A DNA stretch of 64,000 nucleotides from Sorex araneus. Lineage: Eukaryota; Chordata; Mammalia; Eulipotyphla; Soricidae. The stretch covers positions 97,562,926 to 97,626,925 of the forward strand of contig NC_073306.1 in assembly GCF_027595985.1 (NCBI RefSeq), given 5' to 3'. Below the pieces are notes generated by a model. That model ran no database searches and was not told the origin of the DNA. It worked only from the letters and a program-made list of their open reading frames with translations. The position numbers and the translations under genes were made by a program. Below, piece after piece: positions 35,573-46,400 of the stretch (position 1 is its first letter; every line of letters starts with the position of its first letter).

Positions 35573-36152
35573 GTACCGGAGAGTCACTACTCAAAGAAGA
35601 ATATGGCTGGCCCTGGGCCTCTGCTGGCTGCTGTCGTTCCTGGTGGGGCTCACCCCCATGTTTGGCTGGAACATGAGACACTCCTCAGAGGGCAGAAGCA
35701 GCAATGAGACTGCCCTTGTGTGCCAGTTCCGCTCTGTGGTGAGGATGGACTACATGGTCTACTTCAGCTTCTTCACGTGGATCTTCATCCCTCTGGTGGT
35801 GATGTGTGCCATCTACCTTGACATCTTCTACATCATTCACAACCGACTCAGCCAGAATGTCAATAGCTCTAGAGAGACTGGAGCCTTCTACGGACGGGAG
35901 TTCAAGACGGCCAAGTATTTGTTTCTGATTCTCTTCCTTTTTGCTTTGTCCTGGTTGCCTCTGTCCATCATCAATTGTGTCCTCTACTTCAATGTTGATG
36001 TGCCACGAGGTGTGCAATACTTGGGCATCCTGCTGTCGCATGCCAACTCCATGATGAACCCCATCGTCTACGCTTGCAAAATAAAGAAGTTCAAGGACAC
36101 CTATCTCTGCATCCTCAAAACCTGTGTGCTCTGCCAGCCGTCGATTTCTTGA
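35573..36152 (+). CDS. ADORA3: Adenosine A3 receptor, coding exon 2 (residues 117-309)
   Basis: It starts after the acceptor CAAACAG|G, completing Arg117, and ends at the TGA at 36150-36152. It encodes TM4 to the C-tail: N161-E-T glycosylation site and C167 (disulfide partner of C83) in extracellular loop 2, F169 next to the ligand site, TM5, intracellular loop 3 with the [12 protein letters not shown] segment, TM6 with SWLP (W244, 6.48) and N251 (adenine-contacting 6.55), S272/H273 in TM7, NPIVY at 279-283, and a Cys-bearing tail (C297-free; CVLC near 301-304). The joined exons give 309 residues; A3 receptors are usually near 318-320. The tail stops right after CQPSIS, about 10 residues early, removing the usual terminal Ser/Thr/acidic end. 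A one-base loss before the stop is one explanation. Confidence 0.96.
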
Positions 36153-36295
36153 GTGTTTCACAGTCTTCTCAGCAGTTACCGAAAAAAGACAGTGCTCCGT
36201 CCTCTTGACTTCAGTGCAGCCTCAACAAACTTTTGACGGGCTCTGTTCCAGGGCCTGAGCATTTCCTAACCACCACTCCCTCCACGAGGGTGGGA
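36153..36295 (+). other. ADORA3: ADORA3 3' UTR start before the satellite
   Basis: About 140 bp lie between the stop codon and the first satellite monomer. No AATAAA or ATTAAA is present here, so the mature transcript should extend into the array unless a non-canonical signal is used. Confidence 0.6.
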
Positions 36296-37032
36296 GCATT
36301 TGGCTGGCTGCTTCCAGAGAACCAGGCCATGCCCCCAGTAGCCTCTTGGGACTCTGGAATGCAGAAAGCTGGGTGGGGGGCGCTCCAGGGAAAGCCGGGA
36401 TGCGTTCTAGCAGGAGGCCACGCCCCCTTTGGAGACCACGCCTCCAGAGAACCAGGCCATGCACCCAGTAGCCTCTTGGGACTCTGGGATGCAGAAAGCT
36501 GGGTTGGGGGCGCTCCAGGGAAAGCCAGGATGGTGGTCCAGCAGGATGCCACACCCCTTTCTGGAGACCACGCCCCCATAGAACCAGGCCACGCCCCCAG
36601 TAGCCTCTTGGGACTCTGGGATGTGGAAAGAGAGGTGGGGGGCTCCAGGGAAAGCCGGATGGCAGTATAGCAGAAGGCCACACCCCCTTTTGGAGACCAC
36701 GCCGCCAGAGAACCAGGCCACACCCCCAGTAGCCTCTTGGGACTCTGGGATGTGGAAAGAGAGGTGGGGGGCTCCAGGGAAAGCCGGATGGCAGTATAGC
36801 AGAAGGCCACACCCCCTTTTGGAGACCACGCCGCCAGAGAACCAGGCCACACCCCCAGTAGCCTCTTGGGACTCTGGGATGCGGAAAGCGGGATGTGGGA
36901 GCCCCGGGGAAAGCCGGGATGGCGGTCCAGCAGGAGGCCCTGCCCTGTTTTGGAGACCATGCTCCCACAGAACCAGGCCACACCCCCAGTAGCCTCTTGG
37001 GAACCTAGGATACGGAAAGCGGGGTGGGGGGA

Positions 37033-37477
37033 TGTTGTGGCTAGACTGAGCTACCAGGATGAGCCCAGTGGTTTGGATGAGGTTCAACATATTCTTTTGG
37101 CTGTTATAATTTCCTAAATTATAACAATTATCAGTCTTTTCTCACAGATCCTGGTTCTGCTTAAGCCTGTTTGTTGTCAGTATGCAGATCCTAGGTACTT
37201 AGCTTGTTTGTTGTCAGTATGTAAATCCTACATTGTTTGTTTTCCTGTATGCAGAAGAACTTTGTATGATCTTCCCGTAACTCCTTTGGTGACTGTATTG
37301 CACCCTTAATTGGGGAGTGTATTGCACCCTTAAGAGTTTCTATGATAAATAAAAGGAGATTACGGGGCTCTCTACCTTTGTCTAAGAGTGAAAGAGAACC
37401 TAGACACTCCATGAAATACATTTCTTCCGCGATCCATGTCTCAGTGCCTCCGACCACACGAACATGTTCACGCAACA
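37033..37477 (+). mobile_element. Solo LTR (445 bp) inside the satellite
   Basis: An LTR with TGTTG...CAACA inverted ends, flanked by GGGGGGA at 37026-37032 and 37478-37484. The G-run hides whether the duplication is 6 or 7 bp. On both sides the satellite text joins exactly in register (GCGGGGTGGGGGG before, GGGGGGACTCC after). AATAAA at 37348-37353 gives + orientation. No internal ERV sequence remains. The TG...CA ends and short duplication suggest a class II element; it is not the same family as the 1.18-kb LTRs. Confidence 0.92.
37348..37353 (+). promoter_or_regulatory. AATAAA in solo LTR, candidate ADORA3 poly(A) signal
   Basis: The first AATAAA or ATTAAA that I find on the + strand after the ADORA3 stop codon, about 1.2 kb downstream. 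It is the LTR's own polyadenylation signal, and use by the host gene is inferred only. Confidence 0.4.
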
Positions 37478-40400
37478 GGGGGGACTCCAAGGAAAACCAG
37501 GATGGCAGGCCAGCAGGAGGCCACGCCCCGTTTTCAGACCACGCCCCCATAGAACCAGGTCACGCCCCCAGCAGCCTTTTTGGTCTTTGGCATGCCGAAA
37601 GCGGGGTGGGGTGTCTCCCGGAAAGCCGGGATGGTGGTCCAGCAGGAAGTCACGCCCCCTTTTGGAGACCATGTCCCTAGAGAACCATGCCACGCCCACA
37701 GTAGCCTCTTGGGACACTGGAATGCGGAAAGCCGGGTGTGGGGGGCTCCGGGGAAAGCCGAGATGGTGGTCTAGAAGGAGGCCACGCCTCCAGAGAACCA
37801 TACCATGACCCAGTAGCCTCATGGGACACTTGGATGCGGAAAGCATAGATGGCGGGGGGGGGGGGGGGGGGAACTCTGGGGAAAGCCGGCATGGCTGTCT
37901 TGCAGGAGGCCAGGCCCCCTTTAGAGGACCACGCCCCCAGTAGCCTCTTGGGACTCGGGGATGCGAAATTCGGGGTGGGGGGGCTCCGAGAAAAGCCAGG
38001 ATGGTGGTCCAAAATGAGGCCATGACCCTTTTGGAGACCACAGTCCAGAGAACCAGGGCACGCCCCCAGTAGCATTTTGGGACACTGGGATGAAGAAAGC
38101 AGAGTGGGGGGGCTCGGGGAAAGTGGGGATGATGGTCCAACAAGAGGCCATGTCCCGTTATTTAGATCACGACCCCATAAAACAAGGCTACGCCCCAGTA
38201 GCCATTTGGATCTGTGGGATGCAGAAAGTTGGGTGGGGGTCTCCCGGGAAAGCCGGGATGGTGGTCCAGCTTGAGGCCATCCCCCCTTTTGGAGACCACG
38301 GCCTCAGGGAACCAGGCCACGCACCCAGTAGCCTTTTGTGACTCTGAGATGTGGAAAGTGGGGTTGGGGGGGTGCTCCGGGGAAAGTCAGGATGGAGTTC
38401 AGCAGGAGCCTAAGACATCTTTTGGAGACCACGCCCCCAGAGTACCAGGCCACGCCCTAGTAGACTCTTGGGACACTGGGATGTGTATACAGAGTGGGGG
38501 GCTTCGGAAAGCCTGGATGGCAATCCAACATGAGGCCACGTCCCCTTTTGGAGACCACACCGCATGAGAACCAGGCCACGCCCTAGTTGGGACACTGGGA
38601 TGCAGAAAGCTGGGTGGGAGAGTCCTTAGGGAGAGCCCAAATGGCGGTCCAGGAGTAGGCCACGCCCCCTTTTGGAGACCACTCCCCCAGTAGCCTTTTG
38701 GGACTCTGGGTTGAGAAAAGCATGGTGGGGACTCCGGGGAAGCCAGGATGGTGGTCCAGCAGGAGACCACGACCCCTTTTGTAGAACATGACTCCATGGA
38801 ACCAGGTCATGCCCCAGTGCCCACTTGGAACTCTGGGATTCTAAAATTGGGTGCAGGGGCTCTGGGGAAAGCCGGATGGTCCAGCAGAAGGCCACACCCC
38901 TTTTGGAGATCATACACCCAGAGAACAAGGCCACGCACCCAGTAGGCTCTTGGGACTCTGGGATGTGAAAAGATGGGTGGGGAGGGGCTCCAGAGAAAGC
39001 CGTGATGGCAGTACAGCAGGAAGCCACGCCCCCTTATGGAGACCACGCCCCCAGAGTACCAGACCATGCCCACAGTAGCCTCTTGGGACTCTGAGATGCG
39101 GAAAGCGGGGTGGGGGGGGGGCTCCAGGGAATTGTCCAGTGGAAGGCCACGACCCCTTTTGAAGTACACGACACCATGGAACCAAGCCACGCAACAGTTC
39201 CCACATGTGACTCTGGGATTCTAAAATTGGTATGGCGGGCCTCCGGGGAAGGTCAGATGGTCCAGGAGGAGGTCACGACCCCTTTTGGAGAACACGAGAC
39301 CATAGAACCAGGCGGCCATGCCCCAGTGCCTTCTTGAGACTCTGGAATGCGAAAAGCGGGGTGGGGGGGCTCAGAGGAAAGCTGGGATGGTGGTCCAGCA
39401 GGAGGCCAAGTGAGGTTTTGGAGACCATGCTTTCAAAGAACCAGGCCACGCCCCCAGTAGCCTCTTGGCACACTGGGATGCGGAAAGCAGGGTGTGGGGG
39501 CTCTAGGGAAATCTTGGATGGCGGTCCAGCAGGAGGCCACTCCCCCTTTTTGAGACCATGACCTCAGATTACCAGGACCTGCCCCAGGGAGCCTCTTGGG
39601 ACTCTTGGATGTGAAATTTGGGGTGAGGGGGGGGGCTCCGGGAAAATCTGGGATGGTGATCAAGCAGGACACCAAAGCCCCTTTTGAAGACCCCGCCCCC
39701 AGAGAACCAGGAGACGCCCCAGTAGCCTCTTGGGACTCTAGGATTCGGAAAGCAGGGTGGGGGGGCTCCCAGGAAAGCCCGGATGGTGGTTGAGCAGGAG
39801 TCTACGCCCTGTTTTGGAGACCACACCCCAGAGAACCAGGCCACGTGCCCATAGGCTCTTGAGACTCTCGGATACAAAAAGCAGGGTGGAGGGGGCTCAG
39901 GGTAAGCCGGGATGGCGGTCCAGCAAGAGGCCACGCCCGTTTTTTCAGACCACGCCCTCATAGAATCTGGCAACGCCCCCAGTAGACTCCTGGGACTCTC
40001 AGATGCAAAAAGCGGGGTGGAGGGGGCTCGGGGAAATCCATGATGGTGGTCCAGCAGGAGGCCACACTGCCTTTTGGAGACTATGCCCCCAGAGAACCAG
40101 GCCACGCCCCTAGTAGCCTCTTGGGACTCTGGGATTCGGAGAACAGGGTGGGGGGGGGGCTTCGGAGAAAGTCTTAATGGCGGTCCAGCAGGAGGCTATG
40201 ACCCCTTTTGTAGAACATGACCACATTGAACCAGGCCAAGCACCAGTGCCCACTTGGAACTCTAGAATTCTAAAATTGGGGCTGGGGGCTCCGGGGAATG
40301 CCGGATGGTCCAGCAGGAGGCCACAACCACTTTAGGAGAACATGACCCCATAGAAACATGCCACGCCTCAGTGCCCTCTTGAGACTCTGGGATGAGGAAA

Positions 40401-43400
40401 ATGGGGTTGGGAGGGCTCAAGGAAAGACGTGATGGCGATCCATCAGGAGGCCACGCCCACTTTTGGAGAACACGCCCCCAGACAACCAGGCCACGACCCC
40501 AGGAGTCTTGTTGAGTCTGGGATGCGAAAAACAGGATGGAGGTGCTCCGGCAAATGCCGGGATAGCGGTCCATCCCGGGACCATGCCCCCTTTGTGAGCC
40601 ACACCCCCAGAGAACCAGACCACGTCCCCAGTAGCCTCTTGGGACTCTGGGATGTGGAAAGCAAGGTGGGAGGTTGCTCTGGGAAATGATGGGATGGTGT
40701 TCCAGCAGGAGGCAATGCCGGTTTTGGAGACCACGCCCCCAGAGTAACAGGCCAAGCCCCCGAGTAGCCTCCTGGAACTCTGCGATTCAGAAAACTGGTT
40801 GGGGGGTTTCTGAGAAAAGCCGGGATGGCGTCAAGCAGGAAACACGCCCTACTTTGGAGACCACACCCCCAGAGACCAAGCCACGCCCACAGTAGCATGG
40901 GATGCTGAAAACTGGGTAGGGGGACTCCCGGTAAAGCCAGGAAGGCGGTCCAGCAGGAGACCACGCCTCCGTTTGGATACCACGCCCCCAGAGGACCAAT
41001 CCACGCCCCCAGTAGCCTCATGGGACTCTGGGATGCAGAAAACGGGGTGGTAAGGCTCCGGGGAATGCTGGAAAGGCGGTTATCAGGAGGCCACGCCCCC
41101 TTTCAGAAACCGTGCTCCCAGAGAACCAATCCACGCCACCAGTAGCCTCTTGTTAAACTTCGATGCGCAAAGGAAGGTGGGAGTGGGCTCCAGGGAAAGC
41201 CGGGATAGCGATCTAGCAGGACTCCAAGCCCCTTTTGGAGACCACGCCCCTAATAGCTTATTGGGACTCTAGGATACGGATAGCTGGGTGGGGGGCCACC
41301 ACGGAAAGCCAGGATGGCGGTACAGCCAGAGGCCATGCCCCATTTTAAAGACCACACCCCAGAGAACCAGAACACACCCCCAGTAGTTTCTTGGCACTCT
41401 GAGATGCGAGAAGCGGGGTGGAAAACGTTCTGGGGAAAGCCCGGATGGAGGTTGCAGAGACCACGCCCCCCTTTGAAGACCAGGCACCCAGAATACAAGC
41501 CATGCCTCCAGTATGCTCTTGGGACTGTGGGATTCGAAAGCAGGTTGTGGGGGGCTACCGGGGAAGCCAGTATGGTTGTCCAGAAGGTGATCACAGCCCT
41601 TTTGAGATCACGCACCCAGAGAACCAGACCACGCGGGGTGGAGGGACTCCAGGAAAGCCGGAAGTGTGGTCGATCAGGAGGCTCCGCTCACTTTCAGAGA
41701 CTACACCCGCTGAGAACCAGGCCACACACCCAGTAGCTTCTTGGGACTCTGGGATGCGGAAAGTGGGGTGGGAAGGTCTCTGGGGAGAGCCTGGATGGCG
41801 GTGAGGCAGGAGGCCACGCCCGCATTTAGAGACCACGGGCCCAGAGAACAAGGCCTCAGTAGCCTCTTGAGATTCTGGGATGCAGAAAACGGGATGGGGG
41901 GGCCTCTGGGGAAATCCGGGATGGAGGTCGAGAAGAAGGTCATGCCCTCTTTTGGAGACCACACCCCCAGAGATCCAGAACAAGCCACCAGTAGTCTCTT
42001 GGAACTCTGAGATGCAAGAAGCGGGGTGTTAAATGTTCTGGTGAAAGCCTGGATGGAGGTTCAACAGGAGGCCACGCCCCTTTTGGATACCACGACCCCA
42101 GAGAACCAGGCCACGCCCTCAGTAGCCTCTTGCGACTGTGGTATTCGGAAAGCAGGGTCTGGGGGGGCTCCAGGGAAAGCCGTGATGATTGTCAACGACC
42201 CCTTTAGAGACCACTTTTTTTTTTTTGGCCGCTTTTGAGACCACAAATCAGAGAACCAGACCACACTCCAGTAGCATTTTGGGATTCTGGGATGCGGAAA
42301 ACCGGGTGGGGAGACTCTGGGGAAAGCAATGATGTTGGTCCATCAGGAGGCCCCGCTCCCGTAAGGATTCCACGCCCCCAGGGAAAATGGCCACGCCCCC
42401 AGTGCCTCTTGGGACTCTGGGATGCGTAAGCGGGGTGGGGAGGTCTCCGGGGAGTGCCGGGATGGCTGTCCAACAAGAGGCCACTCCCTCTTTTGGAGAC
42501 CACGCCAAAAGAGAAACAGGCTACACCCCAGTACCCTCTAGGGACACTGGGATGCGGAAAACGGGGAGGGAGGGCTCCAGCAAATGCCCGGAAGGTGGTC
42601 ATCAGGAGGCCAAGCCCCCTTTTGGAGACCATGCCCCAGAAAACCAGGCCACGCCCGCAGTAGCCCATAGTAATATGTGATGTGGAAAGCAAGGTGGGAG
42701 TGGGCTCCTTGGAAAGTCGGGATGGCGGTCTAGCAGGAGGCTAGGCCCCTTTTGGAAACCATGCCCCCAGAGTACAGGCCAAGCTGCCAATAGCTTCTTG
42801 GGGCACTAGGGTGCGGAAAGTGGGGTGGGGGGCCACCGGGGAAAGCCGGGATGGCGGTCCAGTAAGAGGCCATGTCCCATTTTGCAGATCACGCCCCTAG
42901 AGAACCAGAACACGCCCCCAGTAGCCTCTTGGGACTCTGAAATGCGAAAAGTGGGGGGGGTATTCCGGGGGAAGCTGAGATGTCACACCAGCAGAAGGCC
43001 ACGCACCCTTTTGGAGACCACGACCCCAGAGAGCCAAGCCACGCCCCCAGTAGCATCTTGGACTCTGGAAATCGGAAAGGGTGGTGCGATGGCTCTGTCG
43101 AAGGCCCGAATGATGGTCCAGCAGTAGGCCACGATCCCATTTGGAGAACTCGCCCTCAGAAAATCAGACCAAGGCCCCAGTAGCCTCTTGGGACTCAGAG
43201 ATGCGAAAGTGGGGTATTGGAGGCTCCGGGGAAAGCCGGGATTAAGTTGGGAGATCATGCCCCCAGAGAACCAGGCCATGCCACGGGTAGCCTCTTGGGA
43301 CTATGGGAATTGAAAATTGGGGTGTGGGGGCCTCCAGGGAAATCCTAGATAGTTGTCCAGAAAGTGGCCACGCCCCCTTTTGAGACCACTCACCCAGAGA

Positions 43401-46400
43401 ACCAGACCACACCTCCAGTAGCCTTTTGGGTCTCTGGGGTGCAGAAAGCGGGGTGGGGGCTTCTGGGAATATTCGCAATAGCAGTCCAGCAGAAGGCCAC
43501 TTCCCAATTTGGAGACCACGGCCCAGAGAAACATAATAGGTCCCCAGTAGCCTCTTGGGATATTGGGATGCAGAAACCGGGGTGGGGGGAGTTCTGGGAA
43601 AAGCCGGGATGGCATTTCAGCAGGAGACCACGCCCCATTTTGGAGACCCCGCCCCCAGAGAACCAGGGCACACCCCTAGTAGCCTCTTGGGACTCTGGGA
43701 TGCAGAAAACAGGGTGGGGGAGCGCCAGAAAAGGTGAGATGCTGGTTCAGCAGGAGGCCACGCCTCCATTTGGAGACCATGCCCACAGAACCAGGCCATG
43801 CCCAAGTAGCCTCTTGGTACTCTGTATGCAGAAAATGGGGTGGGGTCTCTGTAGTATCTGGGATAGCGGTTTATCAGGAGACCACACCCCCTATGAAGAC
43901 CACACCCCCCAAAACCAGGCAAAGCTCCCAATAGCCTCTTTGTAATCGGGGAAGTGGATAGGTGGGTTGGGGCGGGGGGCCCATGGGAAAGCCAAGATGG
44001 GGGTCCAGCAGGAGGCAACACCTATTTGGAGACCACGGCCCCAGAGAACCAGAAAACTCCCCTAGTAGCCTCTTGGGACTGTGGGATGAGAATAGTGGGG
44101 TTGGGGGTTTCCGGGGAAAGCTGGGATGGCGGTCCAGCAGGAGGCCACGTCCCCTTTTGGACAACACGCCCCACATAGAACCAAAACACGCCCCCAGTAG
44201 TCTCTTGGGACTCTGATATATGAGAAGCAGGGTGGGGAAAATTCCGTGGAAACCTCTGATGGTGGTCCACAAGTAGGCCAAGCCCCCTTTTGGAGACCAC
44301 GCCCCCAGAGAACAAGGCCATGGTCCCTAGTAGCCTCTTGGGACACAGGAATTAGGAACGCGGGGTGGGGGTACTGGTAAAAGTCAGGATGGTGGTCCAG
44401 TAGGAGGCTACGCCCCCTTTTGGAGACCACGTCCCCAGAGAGCCAGGCCACACACCCAGTAGCCTCTTGAGACTCTGGGATGCGGAAAACGGTTCGGGAG
44501 GTCTCCAGGGAATGCAGGGAAGGTGGTCCTTCAGGAAGCCATGCCCCCTTTTGGAGAACACGCCCCTGAGAACCAGGCCACCCCCTGTAGCCTCTTGGGA
44601 CTCTGGGATACAGAAAGCGGGGTGGGTGGGGCTCCGGAGAAAGCCAAAATGGCGGTGCATCAAGAGACCACGCTTCCTTTTGGAGACCACGCCCCCAGAG
44701 AACAAGGACCCTTCCCCAGTAGTCTCTTCGGACTCTGCGATGCGGAAAGTGGGGTTGTGGGGCCTCCAGGGAAATCCGGGTGGCAGTGCAGGAGGAGGCC
44801 ACTAAACTTTTGGAGACCACGACCTCAGAGAACCAGAACACACCCCCAGTAGCCTCCAGGGACTCTGGGATGCAAAAAGCGGGCTGGGGGGCATCCCGGG
44901 GAAAGATGGGATGGTGGTCCATCAAGAGGCCACACCCCCTTTGGGAGACCACACCCCCTGAGAGCCAGGCCACGCCCCCTGTACACTCTTGAGTCTCTGG
45001 AATGCAGAAATAGCTGTGGGGGGGCACTGAAAGAGCCGGGATGCCCATCCAGCAGGAGATCATGCCCCCTTTTGGAGACCACGCCCCAAGATTACCAGTC
45101 CACGCCCCCAGTAGCCTCTTGGTACTTTGCAATCCGGGAAATGGGTTGGGGGTGTCTTGGTGAAAACCTAGGATGGCGGTCCAGCAGGAGGCCACGCCTT
45201 CTTTTGTAGACCACGCCCCCGAAAACCAGGCCACGTCTTCAGTAGCCTCTTGGCACTCTGGGATGCGGAAAGCTGGATGGGGGGGGGGCGCCAGGGAAAG
45301 CCTGAATGGCTTTCCAGCGGAATGCCACGCCCCCTTTTGGAGACCATGCCCCCAGAAAACCAGAACAAGTCCCCGTAGCCTCTTTGGATTCTTGGATTTG
45401 GAAAGCGGGGTGGCAGGGTTCTGGGAAAAGCCGGGATAGTGGTATAGCAGGACACAACACCCCATTGGAGAGCACGCCCCCAGAGAACCGGGCCACACAC
45501 CCAGAAGACTCTTGGGACTCTGGGATGCAAAATGTGGGGTGGGGGGTAGTTCCCGGAAAAGCCGAGATGGCTGTCCAGCTGGATGCCACGCCCACTTTTG
45601 GAGACCGCGTCCCCAAAGAACAAGGCCACGCCCCCAGTAGCCTCTTGGAACTCTGGGATGCGGAAAGCGGTGTGTAGGGGCCACCGGGGAAAGCCTCCTC
45701 TTGGAGACCAAGCCCCCAGAGAACCAGAACACGCCACTAGTAGCTTCTTTGACTGTGGGATGCGGAAAGCGGGGTGTGGGGAGCTCCGGGGAAAGCCAGG
45801 ACAGCTGTCCAGAAGGTGGCCACGCCCTTTTTGAGACCACACAACCAGAGAACCAGACCAAGCCCCCAGTATCCTATTTGGATCCTGGGATGCGGAAAAC
45901 GGGGTGCGGGGACTCCGGGAAAAGCCGGGATTGCTGTCCATCAGGAGGCTCCGCCCCCTTTTGGAGACCACGCCCCCAGACAACAAGGCCACGCCCCAGG
46001 TAGCCTATTGGGACTCTGGGATGAGGAAATCGGGCTTGGGAGGTGTCTGGGGAGAGCTAGGATGGCGGTCCAGCAGGAGGCCACGTCACCTCTTAGAGAC
46101 CACATCCCCAGAGTGCCAGACTAGGCCCACAGTAGCCTCTTGGGATATTGGGATGCCGAAAGTGGAGTGGGGCACTCTGAGTAAAACCGTAATGGTGGTC
46201 CATCAGGAGACCAGGCCCCCTTTTAGAGACCACACTCCCTAGAAAAACAGGCCACGCCCCCAGTAGCATCTTGGGACTCTGGATGCGGAAAATGGGTGTG
46301 GGGGTATGGGGAATCCGGGATAGAGGTCCATCAAAAGGCCATGCCCCTATTTGGAGACCACACCCTAGAGAACCAGGCCACGCCCCCAGTAGCCTCTTGG

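Noticed and set aside
35685..36161. 158-codon frame antisense to ADORA3 exon 2
   Set aside because: A shadow of the real coding exon; its length is due to the codon pattern of the opposite strand.
44062..45861. 599-codon minus-strand frame as a gene
   Set aside because: It runs through about 14 satellite monomers whose period is not a multiple of three, resembles no protein and has many similar long frames on both strands nearby.
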